A stretch of DNA of 64,000 bases from Suillus spraguei (lineage: Eukaryota; Basidiomycota; Agaricomycetes; Boletales; Suillaceae). The translations under genes and the position numbers were made by a program. The notes under the pieces are model-generated. The model was not told where the DNA came from, did not search any database, and saw only the letters and a program-made list of their open reading frames with translations. The DNA lies in contig JABCPU010000056.1 in the NCBI GenBank assembly GCA_016800925.1, forward strand, positions 62,001 to 126,000, written 5' to 3'. Positions 37,044 through 48,903 of this stretch are shown here, piece by piece; position 1 is the first letter of the stretch, and each line of letters starts with the position of its first letter.

Positions 37044-39188
37044 ATGAAGATATCTACTGTCACTGTGCCCTCCCCATTAAGTCTCTGGACAGCCGTACAA
37101 TTTGTTGGTGTATTCAACGTTGCTTGTTCATTTGCTGCATTATGGGCTTTTGTCAAAGTCCTAAGGGCCCTTCGCTGGCGACTCAACTGCGGGGTCCTCC
37201 TCGCACCAGCTTCATATATGGCGTTTCACATGATCTCGTTTCATCTCAAAATAGTAGTGCAATGTATGAACGTTGGGCGACGGAATATGGGGTCGCGTAT
37301 ATCATTCTAAGCGGCCTTGGACAGACTATAGTCGTGCTATTTTATCCAAAGGCTATAGCACATTTCCATGCCCGAGAGACATGGACATATACGCAGACGC
37401 CCCTTTCATTGGCGATTCTGGAGACATCAGTATATTAACATTATCATCTTACTTTGTCTGTCTGACATCTCTTGTCAGGTCGGTACAGGAGGTACGGTTC
37501 AGCTCTTGTCCTCGTCCCAGTGACTCAACTACTACCTGCGAATTAGGCAGCGGAAGGCCTTCACGCCAGCTTTCAGTAATGCAGCGGTTCGGAAACTCAC
37601 GTCAGTGCTTTATGACTCAGCATACAAGGTAAGGATTTACGATGTGGGAATGTAGTATGTCTGATCTTTGATATTTTTCAGGCCAAAGGTGCATGGGATA
37701 CCACTATAGAATCGAGCGAAGATGCTAACACTATCATCGAGGTTCAGACCTGGTGCGTAGCTTTTCTGGCTTGTCAAGTGTCACTCCTAATCAAAACAAT
37801 TTCAAGGATGAATCATATATCGTACGCCAAGAAACTTTAACACTGACGCCTCGAACTGACGCAATATCAGTCTGGATACGATTGGCATCGTTAGTTTCTC
37901 CCATGATTTTGGCTCGCTCGATGGAAAGCGCTCTAGCGTGGTCGAAGCCAACCCACAGGCTTCAGCAGTGAACCAACTTTTTACCCTGTTTGCGTTAGCG
38001 TTTCCTATCATTGCTAAGATTCCAACCCGGCGTACGAATCTGTTCAAGAAACTCGGTATAACCATGGAAAAAATATCTAACGACTTATTAATTCACAGCC
38101 GCCAGGAGAAGGATGCGAATACGAGCGAGAAAGGCGAGGTGAAGTCTATCATTGGATTGTCGAGTAAGCTGTCCAAGGGACTCATTGTCATCCCTTGATC
38201 AACGCGACGATTAGTTAAATCTGAAGGCCAGGATACCGGGATTCATATGTTGGAGGAGGAAGTGGTGGCTCAGGTCCGTGGGGACTGTGTCACAGTCATT
38301 ATTTGCGAGTTCAGAACCTGCAGATGAGGAGCTTGCTTTTCGCGGGTTATGAGACGACATCCAGTGAGTCGGTTTCTTGTCCGCTGCTGTCATATTGGCT
38401 GACTCTTTGTTGACAGTCACTATTACGGTAAGCCTACCGTCTGATAAGGTCTACACGCTATTCATGCGATAATCAGTGGACGCTGACCGAGTTATCGCGA
38501 CACCCCAATGTCCAGACCAGCCTCAGAGAGGAATTGCTTGCGTTTGGCCCTGATCCGACATATGACCAATTGAAGGCCAAATGTCCCATACTTGGATGCG
38601 GTCGTCCATGAAATTCTACGACTTCACCCTCCGTTTGGCGAGTTCACTCGCGTTGTGAGTGAGCCCATCTACGTGCTAGTAAACACTCTTACAACAGATC
38701 TACAGGCAGTGACAGACGACGTTATCCCCTTAAGCGAAACCTGTGCGCACGGAGTCGGGGAAAATCACGGACAGTATATCTATAGAGAAAGGGACATTGA
38801 TCACGATATCAGCCACAGCGATCAATCGCTCTTCGGCCATCTGGGGAGCTGATGCAAAGGAATTTAAGCCTGATCGTTGGCTGACTGAAGACGGCATCAG
38901 TGGAAAGACCAGGGAAGTCCAAGGTCATAGGCATCTTCTGACATTCGTCGACGGCCCGAGGGCGTGTCTCGGAAAAGATTCTGCGATTGCAGAATTCAAG
39001 ATGAATGATTTGAATCAGCCGCTACTCACTGCGATACAGTCTTATTGGTTCTGGTGAAGCACTTTGTGTTTGAGATGCGGGATAGACCGGATACTCCAGT
39101 CGAAGTTGTAAGGGGGATTTTACCCCGTCCACGGGTTGTTGGAGAGAATGGTATTGGGATACCTTTGAGAATTCGTCGGTATGAATGA
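37044..39188 (+). pseudogene. cytochrome P450 paralogue 1, decayed
   Basis: The only plus-strand copy of the six-member P450 family. It still shows the N-terminal anchor (LSLWTAVQFVGVFNVACSFAAL), LRGPPRTSF, the microexon GATGAATCATATATC (37807-37821), the I-helix LLFAGYETTS, FKPDRWL and the haem motif FVDGPRACLGK. Lesions: ten bases are missing after CGCTGGCGA at about 37178 compared with the paralogues, shifting the frame; the tract GCCAAATGTCCCATAC near 38577 is shifted where paralogues read KANLPYLDAVVHE; an extra A turns LSEPVRTESG into LSETCAHGVG near 38735; and the donor of the last intron is AT instead of GT at about 39001, with loss of bases after it. It ends at the family's IRRYE stop. 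Unlikely to make a functional enzyme. Confidence 0.85.
37807..37821 (+). other. 15-nt microexon of the P450 family (copy 1)
   Basis: GATGAATCATATATC lies between AAG and GTACGC, completing QNW|MNHIS|LDT. The same element is present in copies 2 (47351-47365), 3 (52631-52645), 4 (55722-55736) and 5 (58968-58982). Using it restores frame between VIEVQNW and SLDTVGIAGFSHDF. Confidence 0.7.
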
Positions 39189-39831
39189 CTGGTTGCACTG
39201 CACTAGCAGGTTTACTGTGTCATTCCCCGCTGGAACTGTTGTATCCAGATCAGAAGAGGTATGCGTGCCTGTAATATAAGCTCTGTATGAATTTGAAGAC
39301 TGGTAATAACTTGATGATGGGAAATATTATTTTAATAACTATGCTTGAAATCATTATCCGCTCATACCTGAATTTCACCTAGCACTGCAGCACACAAATA
39401 TTTATCAAGTTGCAATGGGAAGTATTGGGTCAGTCGTTTAATCGTCGCTTTCGTCGAGCTGATTCCCGACAGGATAGAAGACTTGCACTTCGCCCATCTC
39501 ATGATGTTCATCTGCAAATGGGTAATTTAGAAAGTGACGCCCGCGCTTCACAAGGATCAATCATACTGTCCATATGGTTGCCTAAGGTATTTGGCAATTG
39601 CGAAGTAATCTGTTCATCCGCACGCGCTGACTATCGTATGATACTTAGCAAAGTACTGTGTATCGTACTGACAAGGCATGGAAAACAACCTCAAGGCCAG
39701 CAACCTTCCGCCCAAAGTTAAAATGCATGCAAGTCGTGAGACAAAAGCTTAGAGTCGTATGCAAGCACACGTCATCAATAATTAAAGAATTGCTAAGATC
39801 CACATGCTGGATATATCTCGTTTAACTGGAT

Positions 39832-40305
39832 TTTTTTTTTTTTTTTTTTGATCCTTGTTTATTGTCCGTTGGGGCTATGCCCTATGATGGACACTACCTA
39901 CTGTACATCTAATCTATTCGTATATGCTTTGGTCCGTTTTTTGGTTGTCTATGCTATACAGTGGTCCTGGCTTGCGCGCGGACGTTAGGGCCTTCTTCAG
40001 GCTCTTGATATGATTTGTGCGACTTGTTGTCGCGTTTCCTCTATTCCTTCTCCTTTTCCGCTGGGGGGGTTACATCTCCGAAGGTTTGTTCCAATCTTCT
40101 CGTGCGCGCGATGTACGTCAACGTTGCTCTCATTCCTTGCTTTCGTTCAGCAGGTACTCGATTTTGCATTGTCTTGCTCCGACTTCTTTCCTCATTTGTT
40201 CTCTCTGGTTCACGTATGCTGGGCAGACTAGGATGAAGTGGTGTACCGTTTCGTCATGGTTTTCGCATGCTGGGCAACGCGCCGTTGGGGATTTCGCTAT
40301 TCGTT
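39832..40305 (-). mobile_element. 5'-truncated LINE (non-LTR retrotransposon) with poly(A) tail and 12-bp TSD
   Basis: Read on the minus strand, the fragment encodes the cysteine/histidine end of a LINE reverse transcriptase (SPTARCPACENHDETVHHFILVCPAYVNQR, about 40175-40290). After a frameshift it continues RATLTYIARTRRLEQTFGD, and it ends in a poly(A) tail, seen here as 18-19 T at 39831-39849. The same 12 bp, GTTTAACTGGAT, flanks both ends (39820-39831 and 40306-40317), so this is a target-primed insertion that was truncated on arrival. The frame is already broken. Confidence 0.92.
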
Positions 40306-40567
40306 GTTTAACTGGATACCGCAAGTCGTCGCAAGCTCACCTCTCCCCTGCAGTTCAGCCATCGTCGAGCTACAGGACACCCAGGGGAGAATATCCCATA
40401 ACACATGTCCAGCGACTACTATAAGGAGAGCTGTGCAGCCAGGTCTGGACTTTACTTGCGACATAGTTGGAGAACGCGAATGTCACCAAAGATTGTAAAT
40501 TGAACAAGAGTTTTTATATCCTGCTCTAAGGACCCGATGCTTTCGAATAGGATGGCGACCTCGACCT

Positions 40568-40653
40568 GGTGGGCAACAATAAGTACATCAGGGCGATGAG
40601 GGGGTTATCCATCCTCCTGATCCCCCCTGATGTAGGCTTATTGTTGCCCAACC
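40568..40653. repeat. imperfect inverted repeat, about 35-40 bp arms
   Basis: Left arm GGTGGGCAACAATAAG then TACATCAGGG; right arm, read in reverse, GGTTGGGCAACAATAAG then CCTACATCAGGGG. A few-base gap and a two-base difference separate otherwise matching arms, and the arms continue into GATGAGG / CCTCCTGATC around a loop of about 10 bases. It could be a small foldback element or a hairpin-RNA source. Confidence 0.7.
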
Positions 40654-41792
40654 TGCACGGGCTGAGATGAGATATTGATAGGTTCACATGCTCGAATGTA
40701 GGCAAAGTCCGAGGATTTTGCCATCAGGACCATAGCTCTGATGCATATCGAAGGACTCGATATTGTTTAGATGAAGTAGGGGGACAAGAAGTTGTAAGTC
40801 CTGCCCAGATACGACTCGAGTCCGAGTAGGAGTGAGAAAGCGGCATGTCCCGAAGACTCCGCATCAAACCGGCCCACACATGCAAACACGGGGGACTATC
40901 CTAACTTCATCATTGCCAACAGGAGCTCCTCAACTTGTTGCGCCGTGTTTATATCCCTACGGGCCGAAGACTTTTTTCGTGAGAACCAGTGACAAGGGGA
41001 CGAAAACCATGCCTCTGACCCAACGTTGATGAATGTCGGACTACGATGACTTTCGAATGTCATTTCGCCAACATTAGATTCCTTTCGAGCTGGCGGGGTG
41101 GAGATATATCACTGTGTACACTTGTGCACGTCATTGAATCTTCTACTATGTTTCGGTCCATCCGTGAGCTACGATTAAGACCCATCTCTGCTAGGTTGCG
41201 ACCGGATCATCGCATACGTGGTTGGCCATTGACACGTACGTATTCCTCCTCAAAGGTTCAAGTTCTGAGCTGTTCTGAATTTCTTACTCACAATCTCGGT
41301 CCGTGCCACCATGGGTTGTCTGGTCCTCGGACACCCCAATCTTTTCTCCTGTGATGCACTACTAGTACCATGAGATTTGAAAAGGGCACCCTTTTGCAGG
41401 TCCCAACTTCTGTTTTAACAAAATAAGTTGACATGACAGTGGGTGTCCACTCGCATCGCACTCCTTATGTACTAACTGACAAGTTTACAACACTACGTCA
41501 GCCTGGCGAGTGCTATCAAGATGCATCGACACATTTCAGCAACTTCTTCAGGTCTGGAATTCTGGGAGTGCATCTTCTTGCCAGGTATTGTGCCTGCCCT
41601 CCCGATTCCTAACTTCAGTTTGACCAGTGACCGATTGGATGCCACAATAATTTGTGTTGTTTGCTGTGGAATTTGCACCGCTCCATTTTCAAATACATGC
41701 ATCGTCATAACAAAGCCAGGCTAGCCCATAAAACAACTCGAATACACTTTCGATGAGGTCCATTTCATCTCTTCCCACTCCTCCAGTCTGTC

Positions 41793-43907
41793 ATGCTACG
41801 GCTCCCTGACCTGCGCATCTCTGGCAACACACAGCTCGTTCTTGGTGCTACAGCTTGCATTGGCGCTATGGGAGTGATTATCCGTGCTTATATTCGTAAA
41901 TTCTACCTTCCTCCTTCTCCTCCCACTTGGCGACCTCAGGGACACTTCTTACCCCTCACAAGTGAAGTTTCATACTGGCCTTTGTAATCTAATTTCACTT
42001 CATTGGTGGTCAGCGCGTTTCTCACTGTAGCGCGGTGGATTGACGAGTATGGCCCTGTGATTATCGGCCGATACAACATTAGTCTCTTCGTAATACGTGA
42101 TCATCTCCAGACTTAAATACTCCGTTACAGGCCGCAGTGGATATAATGGAGAAGCAAGGCAGAATAACAGCTGATCGACCCCACTTTACTGCTGCAGAAA
42201 TTTACACACACGGACTATCTATCGGTTTGTTAGACGCCGGGGAAAAGTTCCGTCGGATGCGTAGGTGCGTAGCCATGATACTGTAAAGGCTCAAACAGCC
42301 CTCATCTTGCTTTTTAATGCGGTGCAGAGCACTCCATACACATCTCCAGCCAAATTCAGCTGAGGCGTATCGCTGAGCCTCTGCAGATGTTACATGCGAA
42401 AACCGTGATCCTCAATATTCTTGACGATCCATGGAACTTTCAGAACCATGTGGCAGCGTAAGCGGTTCCCTACGTGCGGCGCCGGGGTCTGATAGTATGT
42501 TAATTACGAGTTCCTTGAAGTTATTCCACAACAACAATCATGAAAATTGCATATGGGAAGACTACGTCCACGTCCTCAACTGACCCCGAAGTCATAGAAA
42601 CTCACGAGCTCCTCAAGAGATTTGATACAATCCTGCACCCTGGTCATTACTTGGTGGACTTTATACCGTGGCTCAAACACCTTCCTTGGTATGCACAAGA
42701 ATTAAGAAACGAATCTGAGAGGGCCAGGCGACTGTACACAGACCAACTGAATCGTGTGAAACTGCGATGGTATGCATTGCATTGTCTATCTTTACGTGAT
42801 GTTTGAGTTGTTCCACGGCAAAACAATGAAGACAGCGGCCCTTCATTTTCAAAACACATTCTAGAAAATGGAGATATCTATGACTTGACAGAGGCAGAGA
42901 TGGCGTATCTTTCTGCCGCCTTTTTGCAGCTGGAAACGGAGTGGTGAGGCGTCTTCCTTTTTTGCGAACATTATACACTGAGACAATGTACCAGACTTCT
43001 GAGGCGATATGCACGGTGCTAATGGCAGCTGCACATTTTCCTGAAGAGCAGGCTAAAGTCCAGGCCGGGCTTGATGCAGACGTCGGAAGGGAGCGAGGTA
43101 GCTCGTTTTCGCATCGCAGTTCTGGCTCTTGTCAATTCAATCCTTTTTTTGCCGAAGCACCGACCTTTGCTGATAGACCATCCCTTCCTCGTCTGGAGGC
43201 CTTCATATCTGAGGCTTTGAGATGGAGACCATCGGGAGGTGGGTTTCTGAATGGTTGGTCCTGTTCCTGAAGTTTATATAATCCACCCACAGGCGTTCCT
43301 CACCGAACTTCTCCTCTGAACAATTTGTCGTCCGCAGGATAATAATCTGACATCCGCCAGCAGAAAGACTATTGCATTCCCGCTGGAACTTTAGTATTCG
43401 GCAACCACTGGTAAGTCGATGTCCTTCAGGATACGATGTGTCAAATTGTCACCCTTTCAGGGCTATCTTTCGAGATCCAGAAGTCTATCCGAGCCTGATG
43501 CGTTCAATCCCCAGCGCTGGATTGACGATCAGGGTCGTTTGAGAGACGATTTCACATTATTTCTATTTGGGTTTGGACGGCGGTAAGCACTGTCTTTGTG
43601 GGCGTAAACTTTCTTGGATTATCCCTCTTTTCAACTTATGCCCAGGTCAACACCTTGCGAAAAGGTCACAGTTCTTTCCACGCACATGATTTCCTGATCT
43701 TATCTGAAATATTACAGATCAATGTTCATAATTTCGCTTCTTACTCTTTGGGCCTTCCGGCTCAGTCTGGATCCTACGAAGCCGCAGGATGACATGAGAT
43801 TCATGAATTCGATGATGCCGAATGCCCCTTGCACTATTGAATTTCGAATGAGGATTCCAGAAGCTGAACTTCGGCGCATGATGCAGAATAATCCTGAGGC
43901 TGAGTGA
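41793..43907 (+). pseudogene. cytochrome P450 of a second (OrdA-like) family, decayed
   Basis: Different family from the six copies around it. Recognisable blocks: LPPSPPTWRPQGHFLP, ARWIDEYGPVIIGRY, AAVDIMEKQGRITADRPHFTAAEI, NILDDPWNFQNHVA, AHFPEEQAKVQAGLD, ISEALRWRP (ExxR: EALR), QDYCIPAGTLVFGNHW, LFGFGRR and CPGQHLAKR, LFIISLLTLWAFRLSLDPTKP. Lesions: TGA after AEAYR near 42374 with a frame change; a T missing from the T run at about 42919; two stops between HRT and DYCIPAGT at about 43340; one base missing in VYPEPDAFNP near 43489; and the acceptor before the haem cysteine TGCCCAGG at about 43644 has lost its AG. Intact relatives are microsomal monooxygenases of secondary metabolism; this copy looks dead. 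Confidence 0.8.
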
Positions 43908-44180
43908 GAAGCCTTGGAGACGAATCATCAAATTGTTCATCCCTTGAAGACTTTTATCATAATCTCAATCTGGCTCCAAATCTGACTTGTGTAACACAGA
44001 CACAGACAACTATGCATTGTTTAAAATCAATCTGTTCCTAGATGTGGATTTCGGTTGAAATTCGCATACGACAGGAAGAAGAGTTTGTGCCATGTACGCC
44101 AGTGTCCTCAGGGCACTCTGAGGTCACAAGTCATCATAACCATTCTATCGTACACCAGATCAACATCAAAGTAGTAGCAG

Positions 44181-45391
44181 TTATCTGACTTTGCATACAA
44201 TCCATCTTCCAACTGCCCCTTCCTTCGGCCGAAGGTGACCATTTCGACACCACCCATCCATCCACTCCTCCAAGGAAACACCCGATGCAGACGCCTGCTC
44301 GGTTGAAAGCAGTAGGCATCTGGCCATCCAAGTCCGGGTCTCTTCTGAAGCTGATAGCTCCCTATATGCACTGCGCAGGACCACCCACGCCTTATCCCTT
44401 GCCTTGCTTCTCAGCTGTTCCACGAGTGCGTGCACCGCATCTTGCGACAGACGGACCAGCTCATCGTCTGCCTCGTCAGATGATTTAGAAACAGAAAGGA
44501 TATGCCTATATGCATCTTGCCGTGAAAGGGCTTCGATCCTGATATAGTTAAGGGTGCGGAGACTCGTTGCTAGATTTGATATCCATACATATACTTCTGA
44601 TGTCCTATCGAGCACGTTGGGCGAGAGGTGTGAAAGATGTTCAAAGTAGTTTTTTTGCGATGGATATCCTGCAATAAGGTGGTGAAGGAGAGATATGAGC
44701 ACGGAGCTGATCGGAGGCTGGATTGATGCAGAAGTGTAAAGTTCGGGCAGGTGAGAGAGAATAGAAGATGTCTGGATTGGGGAGTCGAATAGCGAGGAGA
44801 GGCAGAGAGAGGTTTCGTACACTACAGGATATCTAAACGATGAGAAAATCAATGCAAGATCAAATTAATGCACCTTCGATTGCAAAGGCATCACTCCGCT
44901 TGGACGCGAAGATTCCTTCTCTAAGCTTTCCTGTCCAGCAAAGTTTGAAGTTTGAATTAGATCCTTAGTCAAGAAGGAACGTAGGACTCACGAAACAAAA
45001 TTAAGATGTTTTCCTGCCCATCTTTCGTCTGTTTCCCTGTCCAAAACTTGTGTAGCTGTAATCTTCGTAAAACCACGACCCTCATCCCGAATACCACCAG
45101 GCACACCCACCTTTTCACCCACAAATGCTCTGTACTGCTCTTGTATCTTGGAATTCTTCAAGCTAGCACCTAAGAAAGGTAAGCTCTAAGAATCAGTCAA
45201 GGCATTTAATCTCACGCATCCCCGCCTTGCTCGAGCCCACTACTCCGGCTGACTGATGCAATATGTTCCATTTGTACGTGGGGCGTAGCACCTGCTTTCG
45301 AATCTCTAACTCGGAAAGTAGTGTTCACACTTCCACGAGTATGCGGTTGCCCCCGCGTGCGGCCCCTAGCATTTCCACGAGCTGTTCTCAT
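44181..45391 (-). CDS. unrecognised protein with basic, RG-rich N-terminus
   Basis: Minus-strand gene starting MRTARGNARGRTRGQPHTRG, an arginine/glycine-rich segment suggestive of RNA binding or methylation. Then SLPFLGASLKNSKIQEQYRAFVGEKVGVPGGIRDEGRGFTKITATQVLDRETDERW, a short exon around EGIFASKRSDAFAIE, and a helical C-terminal half of about 220 residues (YPVVYETSLCLSSLFDSPIQTSSILSHLPELY…LATSLRTLNYIRIEALSRQDAY…GHLRPKEGAVGRWI). The helical half has a loose resemblance to SAC3/THP3-type PCI proteins, but I cannot confirm it. The join near 44835-44860 does not keep frame with the obvious splice sites, so either one boundary or one base is wrong. Confidence 0.5.
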
Positions 45392-45944
45392 GTTGATGAT
45401 CAGTAGTAAGACTGAGTACACATAGAATTGTCCGATACGGTAGTGTTCGTTTGTTTGGATCCAAGGCTTTTGGTAAACAAACTGCCAGTGGCTTAGTAGT
45501 GACATCCACGTTGGACTCGCAGCGGAACAATCCTTGTACCAGAGTCACAGGAGCTGCATCTGCGGACGTGGTTAATTATATGGTAGACTGACAGGCCTAG
45601 TAAGTATTACTTACTACAGGCTGCAGTTAATCATTGGCTTGCTGTGCGTGCCGCGTTCTATTGGTCCATCTTAGTACAATCATTCTATCTGACTGGCCCG
45701 CTTGATTATTGTCTTGTCTTGCACTTGAGTACTGGCTATACGCTAGATTTGTAATCCCCTTTATCTGCTCATTTTTACCTGACTGATCATTAAATTTTAT
45801 CACCGGCTTTTCGCCGTATACAGAGCTATACAGAGTCCATATTATATCAAGCTTACATGTGTCTTCTACATGAATATATCATTCAAGAGCTGAGGCCGCA
45901 AAGAAGGGAGAAAATATTTGAATGCGCCAGTACAGCGCAACAGA
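45392..45944. other. intergenic spacer
   Basis: Between the start of the unrecognised minus-strand gene and the stop of P450-2. It contains a small palindrome AGTAAGTA-T-TACTTACT near 45600. No gene supported. Confidence 0.45.
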
Positions 45945-48175
45945 TCATTCATACCGACGAACTTTCAAAGGTACTCCAATACCATCTTCTCCAACAACCC
46001 GCGGGCGAGGCAGGATTCCCCTCGCAATCTCGACCTCAGTATCCGGTCCATCCCGCATCTCAAACACAAAGCTCTTCACCAGAACCGATAAAACCGCCTG
46101 GATCGTAGTGAGTAATATCCAAACTGGCTGGTTCGTCTCAATCACCTTGAATTCCGCGATCGCGAAATCTTTTCCGAGACACGTCCTCGGGCCATCGACA
46201 AACGTCAGTAGATGCCTATGACCTTGGACTTCCTTGGCCTTCCCACTGATGCCGTCTTCAGCCAGCCAACGGTCAGGCTTGAATTCCTTTGCATCAGGTC
46301 CCCAAATGGCCAAAGAGCGATTGATTGCCCTGATCGAGATCACAATCCATGACCCCTTCGCTATAGATATACTTTCCGTCATTTCCCCCGACTTCGTGCA
46401 CACAGGTTCGCTCAAGGGAATCACGTCGTCTACGCGTGCCTGTAGATCTACTTTCAAGATCCATATTCACATATAGACACAAGTACTCACTCGGCGATTA
46501 AACTCGGGTATCGCAGGATGGAGTCGTAGAATTTCGTGGACAACCGCATCCAGGTATGGAAGGTTGGCTTTTAATTGGTCGTATGTTGGATCGGCACCAA
46601 ATGCAAGCAGTTCCTCTCTAAGTCTGGTTTGGACATCGGAGTGTCGCGATAACTCGATCAATGCCCACTGACCGTCACGTGAGTAGTATGCACAGATATC
46701 ATTGAACAGTAGACTTACAGTAAGACTGGCTGAGAGCGAAGAGTCAGCTAATATGATGGGAACGGCCAAGAAATCAACTCACTCGACGTTGTTTCGTAAC
46801 CCGCGAGAAGCAAGACTTTCATCTGCATGATATTAGCTTGCAAGTCGTGGTTGTGATACATAGTCCCCACGGACCTGAGAAGTTACTTCGTCCTCGGACA
46901 TATGAAACTCAGCTTCCTGACCTTCAGCTTTGACTGTGATCGCTGTTCAATCAAAGCGCCACAATGAATCTCTTGGAGAGCGTACTCAGCAGTCCGATAA
47001 TAGATTTTTCTTCTTCTGCCTCTTTCATATTCACATCCTTCTCCCGGCGACTGCGAAGCAACAAGTCATGGGATATTTCACCCATAGTTATGTTAAGTTT
47101 TTTGGCCAGCTTCGTCCGCTTGTTAGGTATCCTGGCAAAGATGGGAAACGCCGACGCGAGGAGGAAAAGAACTTTGCTCAATGCTGAGCGTTGTTGGACG
47201 GTTCCAAAAGCATCAAACACTTCGGTCACGCTGGCGCGCTTCCCATCGAGCGAGCCAAAATCATGCGAGAATCCAGCAATGCCAACTGTGTCCAGACTAA
47301 TATTGCGTCAGTTCAATGTGTCAATGCCAAAATATTATATTTTCACGTACGACACATGATTCATCCTTTGAGTTATTTCGATTAGGAATGACACTTTTAA
47401 ATCTAGAAAATCTACGCACCAGTTCTGAACCTCGATGACAGCGGTGCCATCTTTGCTCGATTCTATGACAGTATCCCATGCGGCTTTGGCCTGTAAAGTA
47501 TCAAGATCAGAGATGCTGCATTCACCATGTGGCAAATCGTTACCTTATATGCTGAATCATAAAACACTGATGTGAGTTTCCGAATAGCTGCATTACTAAA
47601 CGCCGGAGTGAGGGCCTTTCGTTGCCTAATTTGTAGGTAGATGATCAGTCTCTAGCACGAGGACAAGATCTTGACACTACCTCCTGTGACTCTCACCCTG
47701 AGACCACAGTAATCCTCTTCCGACCTGTCAAGAGATATCAGATAGACGGTATTGGAAGAAGGTATCAACATACCATGTTCTCTATCAGGATGAGAGCAAG
47801 GGGCGCCTGGACATAGGTCCATGATTCTCGGGCATAAAAGTGTGCGATGGCTCTTGGGTCACTCAGCACGATTTTTCTCTGCCCGAGGATTGACGGGATC
47901 ATGTACACTACCCCGTATTCCTGCGCCCAATGTTCATACATTATAGCATTATCTTTAGATGAGAGGAGGTCATTAGAAACACCAAATACGAAGCTGGTAC
48001 GAGGTGGACCACGGAGTTGAGTCGTCCTCAATCGCCAGCGAAGTGCCCTTATCACTTTGACGAAAGCCCATAGAGCTGTAAATGAACAAGCGACGTTGAA
48101 TGCGCCAACCGAGCGTACGGTTGTCCAGAGGTTTGATACAGAATCAGGTATAGCGACCGTAATAGAGGAGTTCAT
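45945..48175 (-). CDS. cytochrome P450 paralogue 2 (looks intact)
   Basis: About ten exons. Membrane anchor LWTTVRSVGAFNVACSFTALWAFVKV near the N-terminus, then TTQLRGPPRTSFVFGVSNDL and IVLSDPRAIAHFYARESWTY; RQRKALTPAFSNAAIRKLTS; the C-helix exon; VIEVQNW joined by the 15-nt microexon (47351-47365) to SLDTVGIAGFSHDFGSLDG; I-helix LLLAGYETTS; ExxR HEILRLHP; FKPDRWL; haem loop FVDGPRTCLGKDF. After AEFK a 48-nt intron joins to AVLSVLVKSFVFEM, and the protein ends VPLKVRRYE. All key motifs are present and every frame joins, so it is probably functional. Microsomal haem monooxygenase using P450 reductase; substrate unknown. TATA box at 48212-48217, 37 bp upstream of ATG. Confidence 0.85.
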
Positions 48176-48903
48176 TGTTGTATTGAATTCGAAGTTTGAT
48201 CTATTGGGAGATTTATAGCTGGAGCGGCATGACTACGAAGTTCACCGGCTTGCTACTGTCATGAATCATGATTGACCGTGCAGTGTGGGCTACTCGGCAG
48301 CGACTATTCATAGAAGCCAGGGTCGGAGTTGCAATACCCCACGGCCCGCGAACTAATACTTGAATGAAGCAGTCACTGAGTCTGTAAGACAAAAGAATAC
48401 GTTGTACTGCAAATCATATCGAATGCTCCGGGAGTCCATCTCTGACCACCTTACTGGAAATAAGCAACATTATATAACCGTCGTGTCCCGCCGCGACCCA
48501 TCTCACGTCAGGAAAGCAACGTTAAAATATGAATATTGCGCCACTGCCCGCAAGTCACTATTCATCGCATTCAGGGTCTTATGTAGTCGTAACCAAATAA
48601 GATTACGGTGCCTAGTAGCCTGAGAACGTTGTGTCGCGCAGCAGTACGGTTGCGCGCATGAGTATTCTCCCCCAACTTGTAGTGTTCTCCCAATATATTC
48701 GTACGCTTCCTGTAGCGGCTGGTCTGCAATAACTTTGAGGTTCGATTGAGAAGCTGCAGTTGAAGAAGAAATTCCATGGTCATGCATGGGCTACTGCGAC
48801 AGTCTGCGAGAATGCTTGGCGCTGTATTTTTATAAAGTGAACAAATTACATAAACCAATATAAGCTGCGGGTAACTGAGTATTTCGCAGCTTCAGTCACG
48901 ACG
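48176..48903. promoter_or_regulatory. divergent spacer, P450-2 promoter
   Basis: Promoters of P450-2 (minus) and the DUF3605 gene (plus). CTATAAATCTCCCAATAG on the minus strand (about 48201-48218) is the family core element. No gene supported otherwise. Confidence 0.5.

Larger units (their letters stand above)
39189..41792. other. intergenic region with LINE tail and hairpin
   Basis: Holds the truncated LINE (39832-40305) and the inverted repeat at 40568-40653, both listed separately. The open frame at 41046-41354 has no recognised family. No intact gene is supported in this 2.6 kb. Confidence 0.5.
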
